This document shows, piece by piece, positions 1-7,512 of a DNA stretch of 64,000 bases. The translations under genes and the position numbers were made by a program. Position 1 is the first letter of the stretch. The number at the start of each line of letters is the position of its first letter. Where the stretch lies: NCBI GenBank assembly GCA_963711675.1, contig CAVQFB010000006.1, positions 1-64,000 of the forward strand, read 5' to 3'. The notes beneath the pieces are model-generated. The model searched no databases and had not been told where the DNA came from. It worked only from the letters and a program-made list of their open reading frames with translations. Source of the stretch: CAVQFB01 sp963711675 (GTDB lineage: Bacteria > Acidobacteriota > Terriglobia > Terriglobales > Acidobacteriaceae).

Positions 1-2
1 CT

Positions 3-128
3 AGCTATGTCATTGACGAAGCACCCTTGGCGTATTTCTCACCCGGTGGTAAGAGAGTGCAAATTAAGCGCAGGCGAAGACCCCCTCGTGACTACTCGCT
101 TGGCTACACATCGATAATTATGAGTTAG
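3..128 (+). CDS. Possible 3' end of a CDS entering from the left edge
   Basis: The third frame is open from the window edge to a TAG at 126-128 and gives about 41 residues ending in a basic stretch (IKRRRRPPRDYSLGY). It stops 10 bases before the start of the SRAP gene. I do not recognise the family. Another frame is also open for about 39 codons, so the frame choice is uncertain. Confidence 0.2.
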   Translation, partial: SYVIDEAPLAYFSPGGKRVQIKRRRRPPRDYSLGYTSIIMS

Positions 129-138
129 CTTTTGATTC

Positions 139-764
139 ATGTGCGGGCGGTATTCATTTGCAGTTGAGCCAAAGAAAGCGGAAAAGAGATTCCATGCCCA
201 ATTCATTGGGGAATATTCTCCGCGTCAGAATGCAGCACCTTCTCAAGGTTGCCGGTAATTTTGAATTTCAACTCGCGTAAGATCGTCACGGCGCACTGGG
301 GACTCAAACCGCCATGGCTGGAGAAGGTAACGAAAAGAGACGGACTCATTAATATTCGATACGAAACCCTGCGTGATAAACGGACCTTTCGAAAAGACCT
401 GGAAGCGAGGCGCTGTTTAATTTTGGCTGACGGATTCTACGAGTGGCAGGCCGTCCCACGTGGGAAGAAAGTACCCTACAAGAGAGCGCGGAAAGACGGG
501 GAGCTATTTGCATTTGCCGGACTCTGGGAAGAGGACTTGTACGACAGGAAAGGCGAACCGCGATTTGCAATCATTACCACTGCCGCCAATGCCCTCATGC
601 AGCCGATCCACAGTCGAATGCCGGTGATATTACCAAAAGATGCAGAGCAAGAATGGCTTTCAACTCAATTGCCTCTAGGCGGACATCTTCAAATGCTTGA
701 AAGACCCGATATGGCAAATATGGAAGCGATTCAGGCATCTTCGGGTCTTTTTGCGACGCCTTGA
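139..764 (+). pseudogene. SRAP (YedK/HMCES-like) DNA-protein crosslink protein, frameshifted
   Basis: SRAP proteins shield abasic sites in single-stranded DNA by forming a crosslink through Cys2. The ATG at 139 opens with MCGRYSFAVEPKKAEKRF, containing the obligatory Cys2, and runs to NAAPSQG before meeting a stop. The remainder (PVILNF onward) lies in another frame from about 249 and carries the other family landmarks: the INxRxET stretch, GFYEW with the active-site Glu, and IHSRMPVIL with the active-site His. One missing or extra base near 245-250 joins the two parts into about 208 residues, close to the family's usual 210-225. A start at TTG 249 would lack the catalytic Cys, so it is not the true start. 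The family is certain; whether the break is biological or a sequence error is open. Confidence 0.8.
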
Positions 765-913
765 AGCATGCAATAAAAGCCGGTCATATTCCGCAGCTTG
801 GGATCGGCCTCGGTAGAGCAGTTCCTTGGCAGGGAGCTGCCCTTCTGTCCATGGATGATTGCGTTTCTCTGCTAGAGCCAGGGTCGGAGGAACCGTGGCT
901 CCTATCGGTGCTC

Positions 914-1180
914 TTAAGGGACCCGCACCACACATTTCGCAGCAAAACCTTTTTCCTTCTCCCCTTCGATCTCGAATTCGACCTTGTCACCCTTTTGCAG
1001 AACTGGTTGGTTTGGATTTTCGGAAAAACGGAACGGAAAGTTACCGAGTCTACAAGCTATCCTGCCGTAGTCACTGGAACCAATGCATTCCATTACCGTT
1101 CCTCTGACACGACGGGGCTGACCAGCCCACTGCGTCAAGAAGGCGCCAACCCCTGCAGCCAGTTTCTTGAACCATGCCAT
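914..1180 (-). CDS. Small cold-shock-domain-like protein
   Basis: This is an 88-residue protein. The ATG at 1180 is chosen because GGAGG lies 7 bases upstream, while the longer open frame to 1255 has no such site. After a basic, hydrophobic N-terminus (MAWFKKLAAG) the rest follows the pattern of an OB-fold cold-shock domain: RGTV, then DYGRI in place of the KGFGFI RNP1 motif, FPFRF in place of VFVH, then LQKGDKVEFEIEG and GFAAKCV, which match the L-GD-V-F and G-A-V strand pattern. The aromatic nucleic-acid-binding residues are mostly altered, so RNA binding is doubtful. It stands alone and antisense to its neighbours inside the island. The fold is an inference from pattern only. Confidence 0.6.
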   Translation of the reverse strand: MAWFKKLAAGVGAFLTQWAGQPRRVRGTVMECIGSSDYGRIACRLGNFPFRFSENPNQPVLQKGDKVEFEIEGEKEKGFAAKCVVRVP

Positions 1181-1295
1181 ACCTAAACCTCCAGAGCTTT
1201 GGAGCCGTTTATATACTCCAAAGCGTCGTTGGGTCCAGGCACTATTTTTTACCACAATAGTTCAGTGACAAATTATGCAAGTCGAGGAAACATGG

Positions 1296-1326
1296 AGCCA
1301 CGGTCTTTGCAACTGTGGCTTTTTTC
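1296..1326 (+). terminator. Possible rho-independent terminator
   Basis: An AGCCAC/GTGGCT stem (1296-1301 with 1315-1320) is followed by a run of six T. No plus-strand gene is visible between 765 and 1295, so either it ends an unseen small transcript or it acts on read-through from the left. The rest of 1181-1465 holds nothing else that I can support. Confidence 0.4.
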
Positions 1327-1465
1327 AATGGATCATGGCGTTTTAGCTAAAGTGCGAATTCAATCCGTTAAATCCCTTGCTCATTCCTGACAGTTGGCTA
1401 GGATTGAATAGATCACTTTTTGGTCGCAAGAGCTAGCGCGGGGCTTTTTGTCCTCATAAAACAAT

Positions 1466-2068
1466 ATGGCAAGAAGATGGCGGAGAAGGGGGTGGAGGAG
1501 GAATTGGAGAAGAAAAGAATCCGGGGACCCAATTGAAGGCATTGTGGCGATTTTTGCTTTGGGATTTATAGTCTATGCCTTTACTCACCCCGCGCAAGCA
1601 ATGATCTTTGTTTCGGTCGTTGTTACGGCGATCATTATTTTTTTCGTTGTACGAAACGCAAAACGAAGCAAAGATTTACGGCGATCCATAGATGATTATC
1701 ATCATGCTAAGGCGAGCCCAAGTTTCCAAAGCTTCGACAACTACCCACGCCAAAATCAAACAACATCTATAACCCCATACCAGATGTGGCGGGGCAAACG
1801 AGCAGAGTGGTTCGTGCAGAAAATAGCCGAAAAGTTTCCCGAGGACTTTATTGCACTCGGGAGCCTTATGTTAAGCGAAAAGGGCAACATTGATCAGGTC
1901 ATCGTGGGTCCCACCGGGGTATGGACAATCGAAGTTAAGAGTCATGCCGGGAAAATTACCTTTAACGGCCACGACCTCTTACGAAACGGCATGCCGTTAC
2001 ACAAACTCATTTCCAAGCGGCTTCGCTGGAGGCTGAAAGAGGATTTGGATCGGACATGGAACTCCTAA
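1466..2068 (+). CDS. Membrane-anchored NERD-domain protein, truncated
   Basis: NERD is a nuclease-related domain often found on mobile DNA. The N-terminus is extremely Arg/Trp-rich (MARRWRRRGWRRNWRRK) and is followed by two hydrophobic segments at about residues 28-60, suggesting membrane attachment. The NERD core begins near residue 112 (GKRAEWFVQKIAEKF) and includes NIDQVIVGPTGVWTIEVKS, with the D and the ExK expected of the nuclease fold. The domain normally continues for about 50 more residues, but here the frame ends in a non-matching tail and overlaps the next gene. Reading the adjacent frame from about 2000 gives THFQAASLEAERGF, which resembles the missing helix, so a frameshift near 2000 is likely, followed by true truncation at the HTH gene. 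Confidence 0.65.
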   Translation: MARRWRRRGWRRNWRRKESGDPIEGIVAIFALGFIVYAFTHPAQAMIFVSVVVTAIIIFFVVRNAKRSKDLRRSIDDYHHAKASPSFQSFDNYPRQNQTTSITPYQMWRGKRAEWFVQKIAEKFPEDFIALGSLMLSEKGNIDQVIVGPTGVWTIEVKSHAGKITFNGHDLLRNGMPLHKLISKRLRWRLKEDLDRTWNS

Positions 2069-2250
2069 CGGTCAAGGAAGTTGCCGAGCGCACCGGCCTC
2101 AGTGTCCATACGCTCAATCAATGGCGCTCCCAAAAACGGCATTTTCTGTATGTTAAACTCGGCCGGCGAGTGTTCTACATCAACGCTGATGTGGAAGACT
2201 ACATTCAAAGATGCAGGGTACACGTGCCTCCCGACCGGAGGCGCAGATGA
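2056..2250 (+). CDS. Excisionase/AlpA-like helix-turn-helix protein
   Basis: This is a 64-residue MerR-superfamily HTH_17 protein. LTVKEVAERTGLSVHTLNQW is the recognition helix pair, and GRRVFYINADVEDYI is the typical end of the domain. Such proteins act as recombination directionality factors or as regulators of the adjacent integrase. Its TGA overlaps the integrase ATG in an ATGA tetranucleotide, implying translational coupling. It also overlaps the 3' end of the NERD frame. The family call is firm; the excisionase role is inferred from position. Confidence 0.75.
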   Translation: MELLTVKEVAERTGLSVHTLNQWRSQKRHFLYVKLGRRVFYINADVEDYIQRCRVHVPPDRRRR

Positions 2251-3269
2251 TCGTTAAACGAGGTGGGTATTACCACTACCAATTCCAAATCAACGGTAAA
2301 CGCTTCAGAGGAAGCACCAAATCAACCAATAAAGCGGAGGCATTGCGGCTGGAAGCAGCCCAGCGCATGGAATGCCTTCGGAATCCGGAACACCGTGTTG
2401 AACCCGGTGAAGAACTCGAACTTGATGGCGCGTTTGACCGGTTTCTGGCGTGGGCAAGTCGCCACGTCAAACCAAGAACGCACCAGCGATACCGGGTTTC
2501 GGCCAAACGTTTGATCGCTCATTTCGGAGCGATACGAATCGAACGCATGAATACCCAAGCCGTAGAAAGTTTCAAATCCGTCCGTGCCGGCGAGTGCACA
2601 TCCGCAGGGGTTAACCGTGACCTTGCCTGCCTGCGGACCTTCCGAAACTGGTGCGCAAGAATGAGCTATCCCGTCGGCCAGTTCCATGTGCAGCTGCTCC
2701 CTGAAGGACCAGGCAGTATGCGAATCGTGTCCTATGCGGAAGAGCGCATCTACATGCAGCATGCAGATCCGCTTCTACGGGATGTGGCGACCATCATCGT
2801 GGAAACGGGCATGCGTCCGGGGGAGGTCTTCGGAGCTCACGGCGAACACGTCAACCTGGATGAGCGGTACATGTTCATCCCGACCGGGAAAACTCGGTTT
2901 GCCCGACGGACGATTCCGTTCACGAATAGGGCCTACGAAGTGCTGGGCAGGCTCTGGAAACCCGGAAAGCTCTTCAAGGGACTAGCAACCAACCAAGTGG
3001 TCATGAGACGCCATAAAGGGCTTTGTAAGCGTCTCGGGTTCGATTTCCGGCTGTACGACTTCCGGCACACCTACGGGTCACGGATGGCAATGGCCGGGGT
3101 GGACCTCATGACGCTGCGGGAGCTCATGGGGCATTCTTCGATCACTATCACGCAGCGGTACTGTCACCCAACGCCCGAACATAAGGTCGCTGCAATGGAA
3201 CGCCTGGAAGCGTACAACGCGGGGAAAGCCACAAAAAAGCCACAATCGCAGACGGAGCAGATTCAGTGA
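2247..3269 (+). CDS. Tyrosine site-specific recombinase (integrase)
   Basis: The protein has 340 residues from ATG 2247; the frame is open to 2211, but ATG 2247 overlaps the excisionase stop and begins MIVKRGGYYHYQF, a typical start. The N-terminal part holds an Arm-like domain and a SAM-like core-binding domain (FDRFLAWASRHVKPRTHQRY). The catalytic domain shows the full set: Arg in ETGMRPGE, Lys in TGKTRFARR, HxxR in DFRHTYGSR, His in LMGHSSI and the nucleophile Tyr in TQRYCHP. No inactivating change is visible. It ends 18 bases before the tRNA-Ser 3' end, so that gene is the likely attachment site. Confidence 0.92.
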   Translation: MIVKRGGYYHYQFQINGKRFRGSTKSTNKAEALRLEAAQRMECLRNPEHRVEPGEELELDGAFDRFLAWASRHVKPRTHQRYRVSAKRLIAHFGAIRIERMNTQAVESFKSVRAGECTSAGVNRDLACLRTFRNWCARMSYPVGQFHVQLLPEGPGSMRIVSYAEERIYMQHADPLLRDVATIIVETGMRPGEVFGAHGEHVNLDERYMFIPTGKTRFARRTIPFTNRAYEVLGRLWKPGKLFKGLATNQVVMRRHKGLCKRLGFDFRLYDFRHTYGSRMAMAGVDLMTLRELMGHSSITITQRYCHPTPEHKVAAMERLEAYNAGKATKKPQSQTEQIQ

Positions 3270-3286
3270 TTGTCCGTAAAGTATTG

Positions 3287-3381
<95 letters not shown>

Positions 3382-3414
3382 GGCGTGTGAGAACAGTATT
3401 TTACCACCACTGTT

Positions 3415-4902
3415 TCAGTCACGCCGTCCGGCGAAAATCGCCGCTAATTCTCGCTTTCTTTTGGGCCGTGTACGTCGATGTTCTTCTGGCCGAGGGCGAT
3501 GGAGTCCTCGCACTGCGAGGTCTCCAACCAGAATTCCTCTCGCCACAGCTCTCGGCCAGATGCACATTCCACTCATGCAATGCTCTGCCTTGGCTTGCGC
3601 AAGAGCCTCATGCGCGATGAACTTGCGATTTCCACCCGATTCCTCCCTTTGGCCTTGGCGCGATAAAGAGACTCTGTCGGCGGCTGCAATCACCTGGTCG
3701 ACTTCACGATTTCGGACGCCCGGCTCAGCCACTCCGATGCTGACCGTCACCGACAAACCTTGCACTCCTTGCTGTAGGGGGGATTTTTGGACGGATGAAC
3801 TACGACGCTTCCTGCCCTTGGGCTGCCTGCGATCAGGCTCTTCGCGCGGCGTCAGCCGGCGTTCCTGAAGGCGCACACGAAACACCGACCCGGCAATCGC
3901 TTCGCGCAGCAGTTCCAGATGCTCCTGGATATCCGTCACCGATTTCTCCGGAAAGACAATGGCAAACTCTTCGCCTCCGCAGCGGAATGCCTTGCCCCCT
4001 CCGGTGACCCGCGCCAATTGGCCCGCCACCATGCGCAAAACTTCATCGCCAGTCTCGTGACCATAGGTGTCGTTGAATTGTTTGAAGTGGTCTACATCGA
4101 CGATCGCCAAGGCATAGTGACCCTCAAGTGCGGCCACAGCCTCGTTGAAAGCGCGGCGGGCGGGGAGCGTCGTCAACTCGTCGTGATAGGCCATCGAATA
4201 GGATGTCTCTACCATCGCGACCAGAAGAAACAAGCCAGCCGTGGCCATATACCCCGTGGGCACACGCCCGATTCCGCCGAAATGAAATGCAAGGAACAGC
4301 GCCGTCGCAGACCAGAAGAATCCGATCTCCACCGGCTTTCGCGTAAGCAGGGCACGTACTAAAAGGACGACACCAGCAATGCCGAAAACGAGAAGACTGA
4401 GCCGAGGGATCGGCGTCCATCCAAACCATTGCGAGTGAACCACCGCGCCCGCCAATGGATGGGTTGCTGCGGGCTGCCCCGGACGACATAACGCTGCAAC
4501 CGCGACAGACTGAACAAAGATCGCAATTAGGCGCGGACCTGCAACCGAAATCCCAACTCCGCGCTCCCGCAAGAAAGCCAGGACCAACAGATTCAGGGGG
4601 AGAAGAAACGAGATGACCTCAAAGGCCACTCGTCCCGGCCCGAGGTGCGGCAGCCTTGGCCCTGAAAAGAACTGCAAGGCTCTTCCTGCCAGCAGCAACG
4701 TAAGAAGCGCAAACAGAACCCGCCCGGAGTGGAAGCGCCAGGCCAGCAGGCCACCCATGGCGAGAACCGCATAATAATAAAGATCAACTGCCGAGGCCGG
4801 AACGGTCAGTAGCACGCCGCTGAAAATCACACCTGCCGCAAGCAGCAGCAGGCCCCCTGGTACCAGCAGGAATTTCAGCGTGCCTTCCCTCCACCAATCC
4901 AA
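3415..4902 (-). CDS. Membrane diguanylate cyclase (GGDEF), frameshifted near its 3' end
   Basis: The N-terminal half (about residues 1-235) is a chain of hydrophobic segments, presumably a membrane sensor. The GGDEF domain begins at YHDELTTLPARRAF and has the active-site GGEEF (FRCGGEEFAIVF), so synthesis of c-di-GMP is expected. No RxxD inhibitory site precedes it. A basic insert of about 40 residues rich in Arg/Lys sits before VTVSIGVAEP. After VIAAADR the open frame turns into non-family sequence; the neighbouring frame reads LYRAKAKGRNRVEIA, the correct GGDEF ending, and stops at 3573. So a one-base error or mutation near 3670 adds a spurious tail, and the real gene is probably 3573-4902. 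The 286 bases upstream, shared with the divergent response regulator, hold no feature that I can support. Confidence 0.85.
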   Translation of the reverse strand: MDWWREGTLKFLLVPGGLLLLAAGVIFSGVLLTVPASAVDLYYYAVLAMGGLLAWRFHSGRVLFALLTLLLAGRALQFFSGPRLPHLGPGRVAFEVISFLLPLNLLVLAFLRERGVGISVAGPRLIAIFVQSVAVAALCRPGQPAATHPLAGAVVHSQWFGWTPIPRLSLLVFGIAGVVLLVRALLTRKPVEIGFFWSATALFLAFHFGGIGRVPTGYMATAGLFLLVAMVETSYSMAYHDELTTLPARRAFNEAVAALEGHYALAIVDVDHFKQFNDTYGHETGDEVLRMVAGQLARVTGGGKAFRCGGEEFAIVFPEKSVTDIQEHLELLREAIAGSVFRVRLQERRLTPREEPDRRQPKGRKRRSSSVQKSPLQQGVQGLSVTVSIGVAEPGVRNREVDQVIAAADRVSLSRQGQREESGGNRKFIAHEALAQAKAEHCMSGMCIWPRAVARGILVGDLAVRGLHRPRPEEHRRTRPKRKRELAAIFAGRRD

Positions 4903-5188
4903 TTACGCTCCCTCTCCAGGCAGAAATGTCTTTGGGAGGAATTATGCGCGGCCTGGAGTTGGATACTGTTGGCATCCGGGGTTCGCCCTTTGCGGTCGAA
5001 CTGTAAGGCGTTCGGCGGACAGTGTTGTTGCGACCTTTTGTGCGAAGACTCCCATTCGGCGATGCCACTTCGGTTCCATCCTTGGCTCCTCTCCCTATTC
5101 CGGACAGTGAGACCTTCGTGCGCCACGGCTTCTCGTTCAAAGTTTCAACGAGTCTTTAGAATCGACAGTCGTGGATTAGAGGAATTTT

Positions 5189-5875
5189 ATGAGAGTTCTG
5201 CTCGCAGAAGATGACGCCGCGCTTGCCAGTTTCGTGCAAAAGGGCCTTGAATCCGAACATTATGCTGTGGACGTCTCCTCCGAGGGGGATCAGGCGAGGG
5301 CTTTGGCAACCGAAATCGACTATGACCTTGTCGTGCTCGACCTGAATCTTCCGAAATTGGATGGAATTGTAATTCTGCGGCATGTGCGGACAAAGAAGAG
5401 CACCATGCCCATTCTGGTGCTGTCTGCTCGAAACAAGGTGGAGGACCGCGTCCAGTGTCTTGACCTCGGGGCCGACGACTACCTGATCAAGCCCTTCTCC
5501 TTCACCGAACTGTCGGCGCGAATTCGGGCCCTGCTGCGCCGCAGTCATTTGCCGGCGGCCTCGGTTCTGCAGCTCGAGGATCTGCGCCTGGACCGCGTGG
5601 AACGGAGAGTTGAGCGGGCAGGACGTCGCATCGAGCTCACGGCGAAGGAATTCGCTCTGCTCGAGTACCTGATGCGTAATTCGGGCAGGCGGATCACCCG
5701 AACCATGATTATTGAGCACGTGTGGAACCTGTCCTTCGATACAGCCACAAATGTGGTGGATGTGTACATCAACTACTTGAGGCGCAAAGTTGATGACGGG
5801 TTCGCCCGCCGTTTGATCCACACGATTCGAGGCGTGGGCTACGAATTGAGCGCCAGCCCTGAGGTATACGCGTGA
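5189..5875 (+). CDS. OmpR/PhoB-family response regulator
   Basis: This is a 228-residue two-domain regulator. The receiver has the acidic pair E7-D8-D9, the phospho-acceptor D51 in VVLDLNLP and the switch Lys in DDYLIKPFSF. The C-terminal winged helix runs from about residue 125 and contains LTAKEFALLEYLMRN, VDVYINYLRRKVD and the ending HTIRGVGYEL. It should bind DNA when phosphorylated. The next gene overlaps its stop (GTGA) and encodes only a kinase dimerisation domain, so its true kinase is not obvious. It precedes the flagellar regulators, but a role there is only contextual. Confidence 0.93.
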   Translation: MRVLLAEDDAALASFVQKGLESEHYAVDVSSEGDQARALATEIDYDLVVLDLNLPKLDGIVILRHVRTKKSTMPILVLSARNKVEDRVQCLDLGADDYLIKPFSFTELSARIRALLRRSHLPAASVLQLEDLRLDRVERRVERAGRRIELTAKEFALLEYLMRNSGRRITRTMIIEHVWNLSFDTATNVVDVYINYLRRKVDDGFARRLIHTIRGVGYELSASPEVYA

Positions 5876-6120
5876 GAACCGGAACACAAGCTCCCTCAAA
5901 GCTTCTCGCCAAACCACAAACCCGGGGCAGATCATTGTCACCGTTGTTCCATTCTCTGAATCAACCTCTCACCAGCATTCACATTGCGCTTGAACTTTGC
6001 CTCATGCAGCGGCTTCAGGGCAGCGAGTATCGGGAATGTCTGGAGAAAGCGCTCGAACAGTCGGAGAGGCTGACAAGTCTGGTGTCGAGAATACAAGAGC
6101 TCGTCGAAGCCGGATCCTGA
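5872..6120 (+). CDS. Orphan HisKA (dimerisation/phosphotransfer) domain protein
   Basis: The protein has 82 residues, starting at a GTG that overlaps the response-regulator stop. FHSLNQPLTSIHIALELCL matches the H-box of NtrB-type kinases, with His kept and the following Glu replaced by Ser. The second helix (LEKALEQSERLTSLVSRIQEL) completes a DHp hairpin. There is no ATPase domain, and the sequence downstream to 6279 does not resume one in any frame, so it is not simply a frameshifted kinase. It might act as a phosphotransfer or phosphatase partner of the preceding regulator. The domain match is good; the function is unknown. Confidence 0.6.
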   Translation: MRTGTQAPSKLLAKPQTRGRSLSPLFHSLNQPLTSIHIALELCLMQRLQGSEYRECLEKALEQSERLTSLVSRIQELVEAGS

Positions 6121-6279
6121 CCGCGCGCGGCGATCGGCCACTGGCGGAGGTCGGCGGACTAGTTTTCCACATGAGCTAACTTTTCCTATTTTGAGGGCCA
6201 CACCCCAACTGGGAACAAATTGCCGAAACTAGAAAATCCTAATCTTGCACTAATCGCCTTTTAATGCGTTGAGCCTGAA

Positions 6280-7512
6280 ATGAAGGTCATGCCAAGCGCA
6301 GCAGTACTCTCCCCGCCGACCGGCGGCGTGCTCATTGCGAGTTCCAACACCTCGTGGCGTGAGCAGGTTCTTAACAGCCTTCCCCGCTCCGGTGGTCCCG
6401 TGCACCAGGTCTGGGGCGGCGCGGATGCCCTGGTCAAGCTGGAAACCGGGAACTGGCAGATCCTGTTTCTCGATCGCCGTCTGCCCGATCTCGATGCTGA
6501 GGAATTGCTCGAAATCATTCGCCGGCGGTTTCCGGGAATTGAGGTCGTGCTGCTGGATTCACACGCCAGTACGCCGCTTGCTTTTTCTTCCAGTCCGGCC
6601 AGTAGAACAACGCTTCGCGGGGACACAATTTCGTCGCTGGCGCTGGTTCCTGACAAGCAAGCATGGAATGCCCCCTGCGCGATGAATCGAGCACGGGAGT
6701 GCGAGCCTTTGCCCGGCATGGTTGGGTCCGCTCCGTCGATGCAGCAGCTCTACCGCCTTACGAGACGGGTGGCGGGGCGGCGCACGACCGTCCTGATTGT
6801 CGGCGCAACCGGCACCGGCAAAGAATTGGTGGCTCGAGCGCTGCACCAGCTCAGTCCGCGCTCGGCACGCCCATTCGTAACTGTCAACTGCGCGGCGATT
6901 CCCGAATCGCTGCTCGAATCGGAATTGTTTGGTTACACGCGCGGCGCCTTCACAGGAGCTGTCCAGTCCCATGTCGGGCGAATCCAGTCAGCCCAGGGCG
7001 GCACACTATTCCTGGATGAGATCGGGGAGTTGCCCTTGAGTTTGCAGGCCAAGATGCTGCGATTCCTGGAGCAAAAGGAGGTTCAGCGCCTGGGTAGTAC
7101 GACGGTGGACCGGGTAGACGTACGCATCCTCGCGGCTACCAATGCAGACCTGGAACTTCTGGTGGCAAACGGAAAATTCCGCGAGGACCTCCTTTACCGG
7201 CTGTCGGCATTCCCGCTCTCCATACCGCCACTCTGCGAACGGGTCGAGGACATTGTCATGCTTGCAGACTATTTTCTGGCGCTCGAAGCCGCGGCCGAAA
7301 GCCGCATCGCGCTGCAGATTACGGCGGCGGCGGCGCGGCGGCTGCAGGTTCACCACTGGAGGGGCAACGTTCGCGAGCTCCAGCACGTCCTGGAACGAGC
7401 GTCAATCCTGGCAGAGGGAAACGACTGGATCGAGCCGGAGCACTTGTTCTTCGCGAGTCCCTACTCAAGGAAAGTGGTAACCGAGCATGCTTTCTCACGC
7501 GAAACTGTCTGA
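6280..7512 (+). CDS. Sigma-54 activator without a DNA-binding domain (FleQ/FlrA or FlgR type)
   Basis: The protein has 410 residues. Residues 1-110 form a degenerate receiver: ILFLDRRLPDLD keeps the phospho-acceptor position, but the acidic pair is missing (VLIASSN). The AAA+ domain is complete, with Walker A GATGTGKE, the sigma-54 contact loop GAFTGA, Walker B FLDEIGELPL, the sensor region ILAATNADL and the RLSAFPLSIPPL segment. After the WRGNVREL helix it ends with about 45 residues and no Fis-type HTH. Activators of this form (FlgR is the known case) work from solution. Its 3' end overlaps the histidine kinase gene by 26 bases. With the kinase and the second activator it is probably the flagellar transcription switch. 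Confidence 0.85.
   Translation: MKVMPSAAVLSPPTGGVLIASSNTSWREQVLNSLPRSGGPVHQVWGGADALVKLETGNWQILFLDRRLPDLDAEELLEIIRRRFPGIEVVLLDSHASTPLAFSSSPASRTTLRGDTISSLALVPDKQAWNAPCAMNRARECEPLPGMVGSAPSMQQLYRLTRRVAGRRTTVLIVGATGTGKELVARALHQLSPRSARPFVTVNCAAIPESLLESELFGYTRGAFTGAVQSHVGRIQSAQGGTLFLDEIGELPLSLQAKMLRFLEQKEVQRLGSTTVDRVDVRILAATNADLELLVANGKFREDLLYRLSAFPLSIPPLCERVEDIVMLADYFLALEAAAESRIALQITAAAARRLQVHHWRGNVRELQHVLERASILAEGNDWIEPEHLFFASPYSRKVVTEHAFSRETV

Noticed and set aside
1475..1490. Sequence resembling the end of the tRNA-Ser gene, as a possible second att site
   Set aside because: Only about 11 bases match and they encode the Arg/Trp-rich start of the NERD protein; the distal att site is more likely left of the window.
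5156..5941. 261-residue minus-strand open frame
   Set aside because: It is opposite the response regulator, whose receiver and winged helix are complete.
6209..6226. Sigma-54-like sequence upstream of the first activator
   Set aside because: The GG and GC doublets are separated by 9 bases, one short of the strict spacing, and the flanks do not match.
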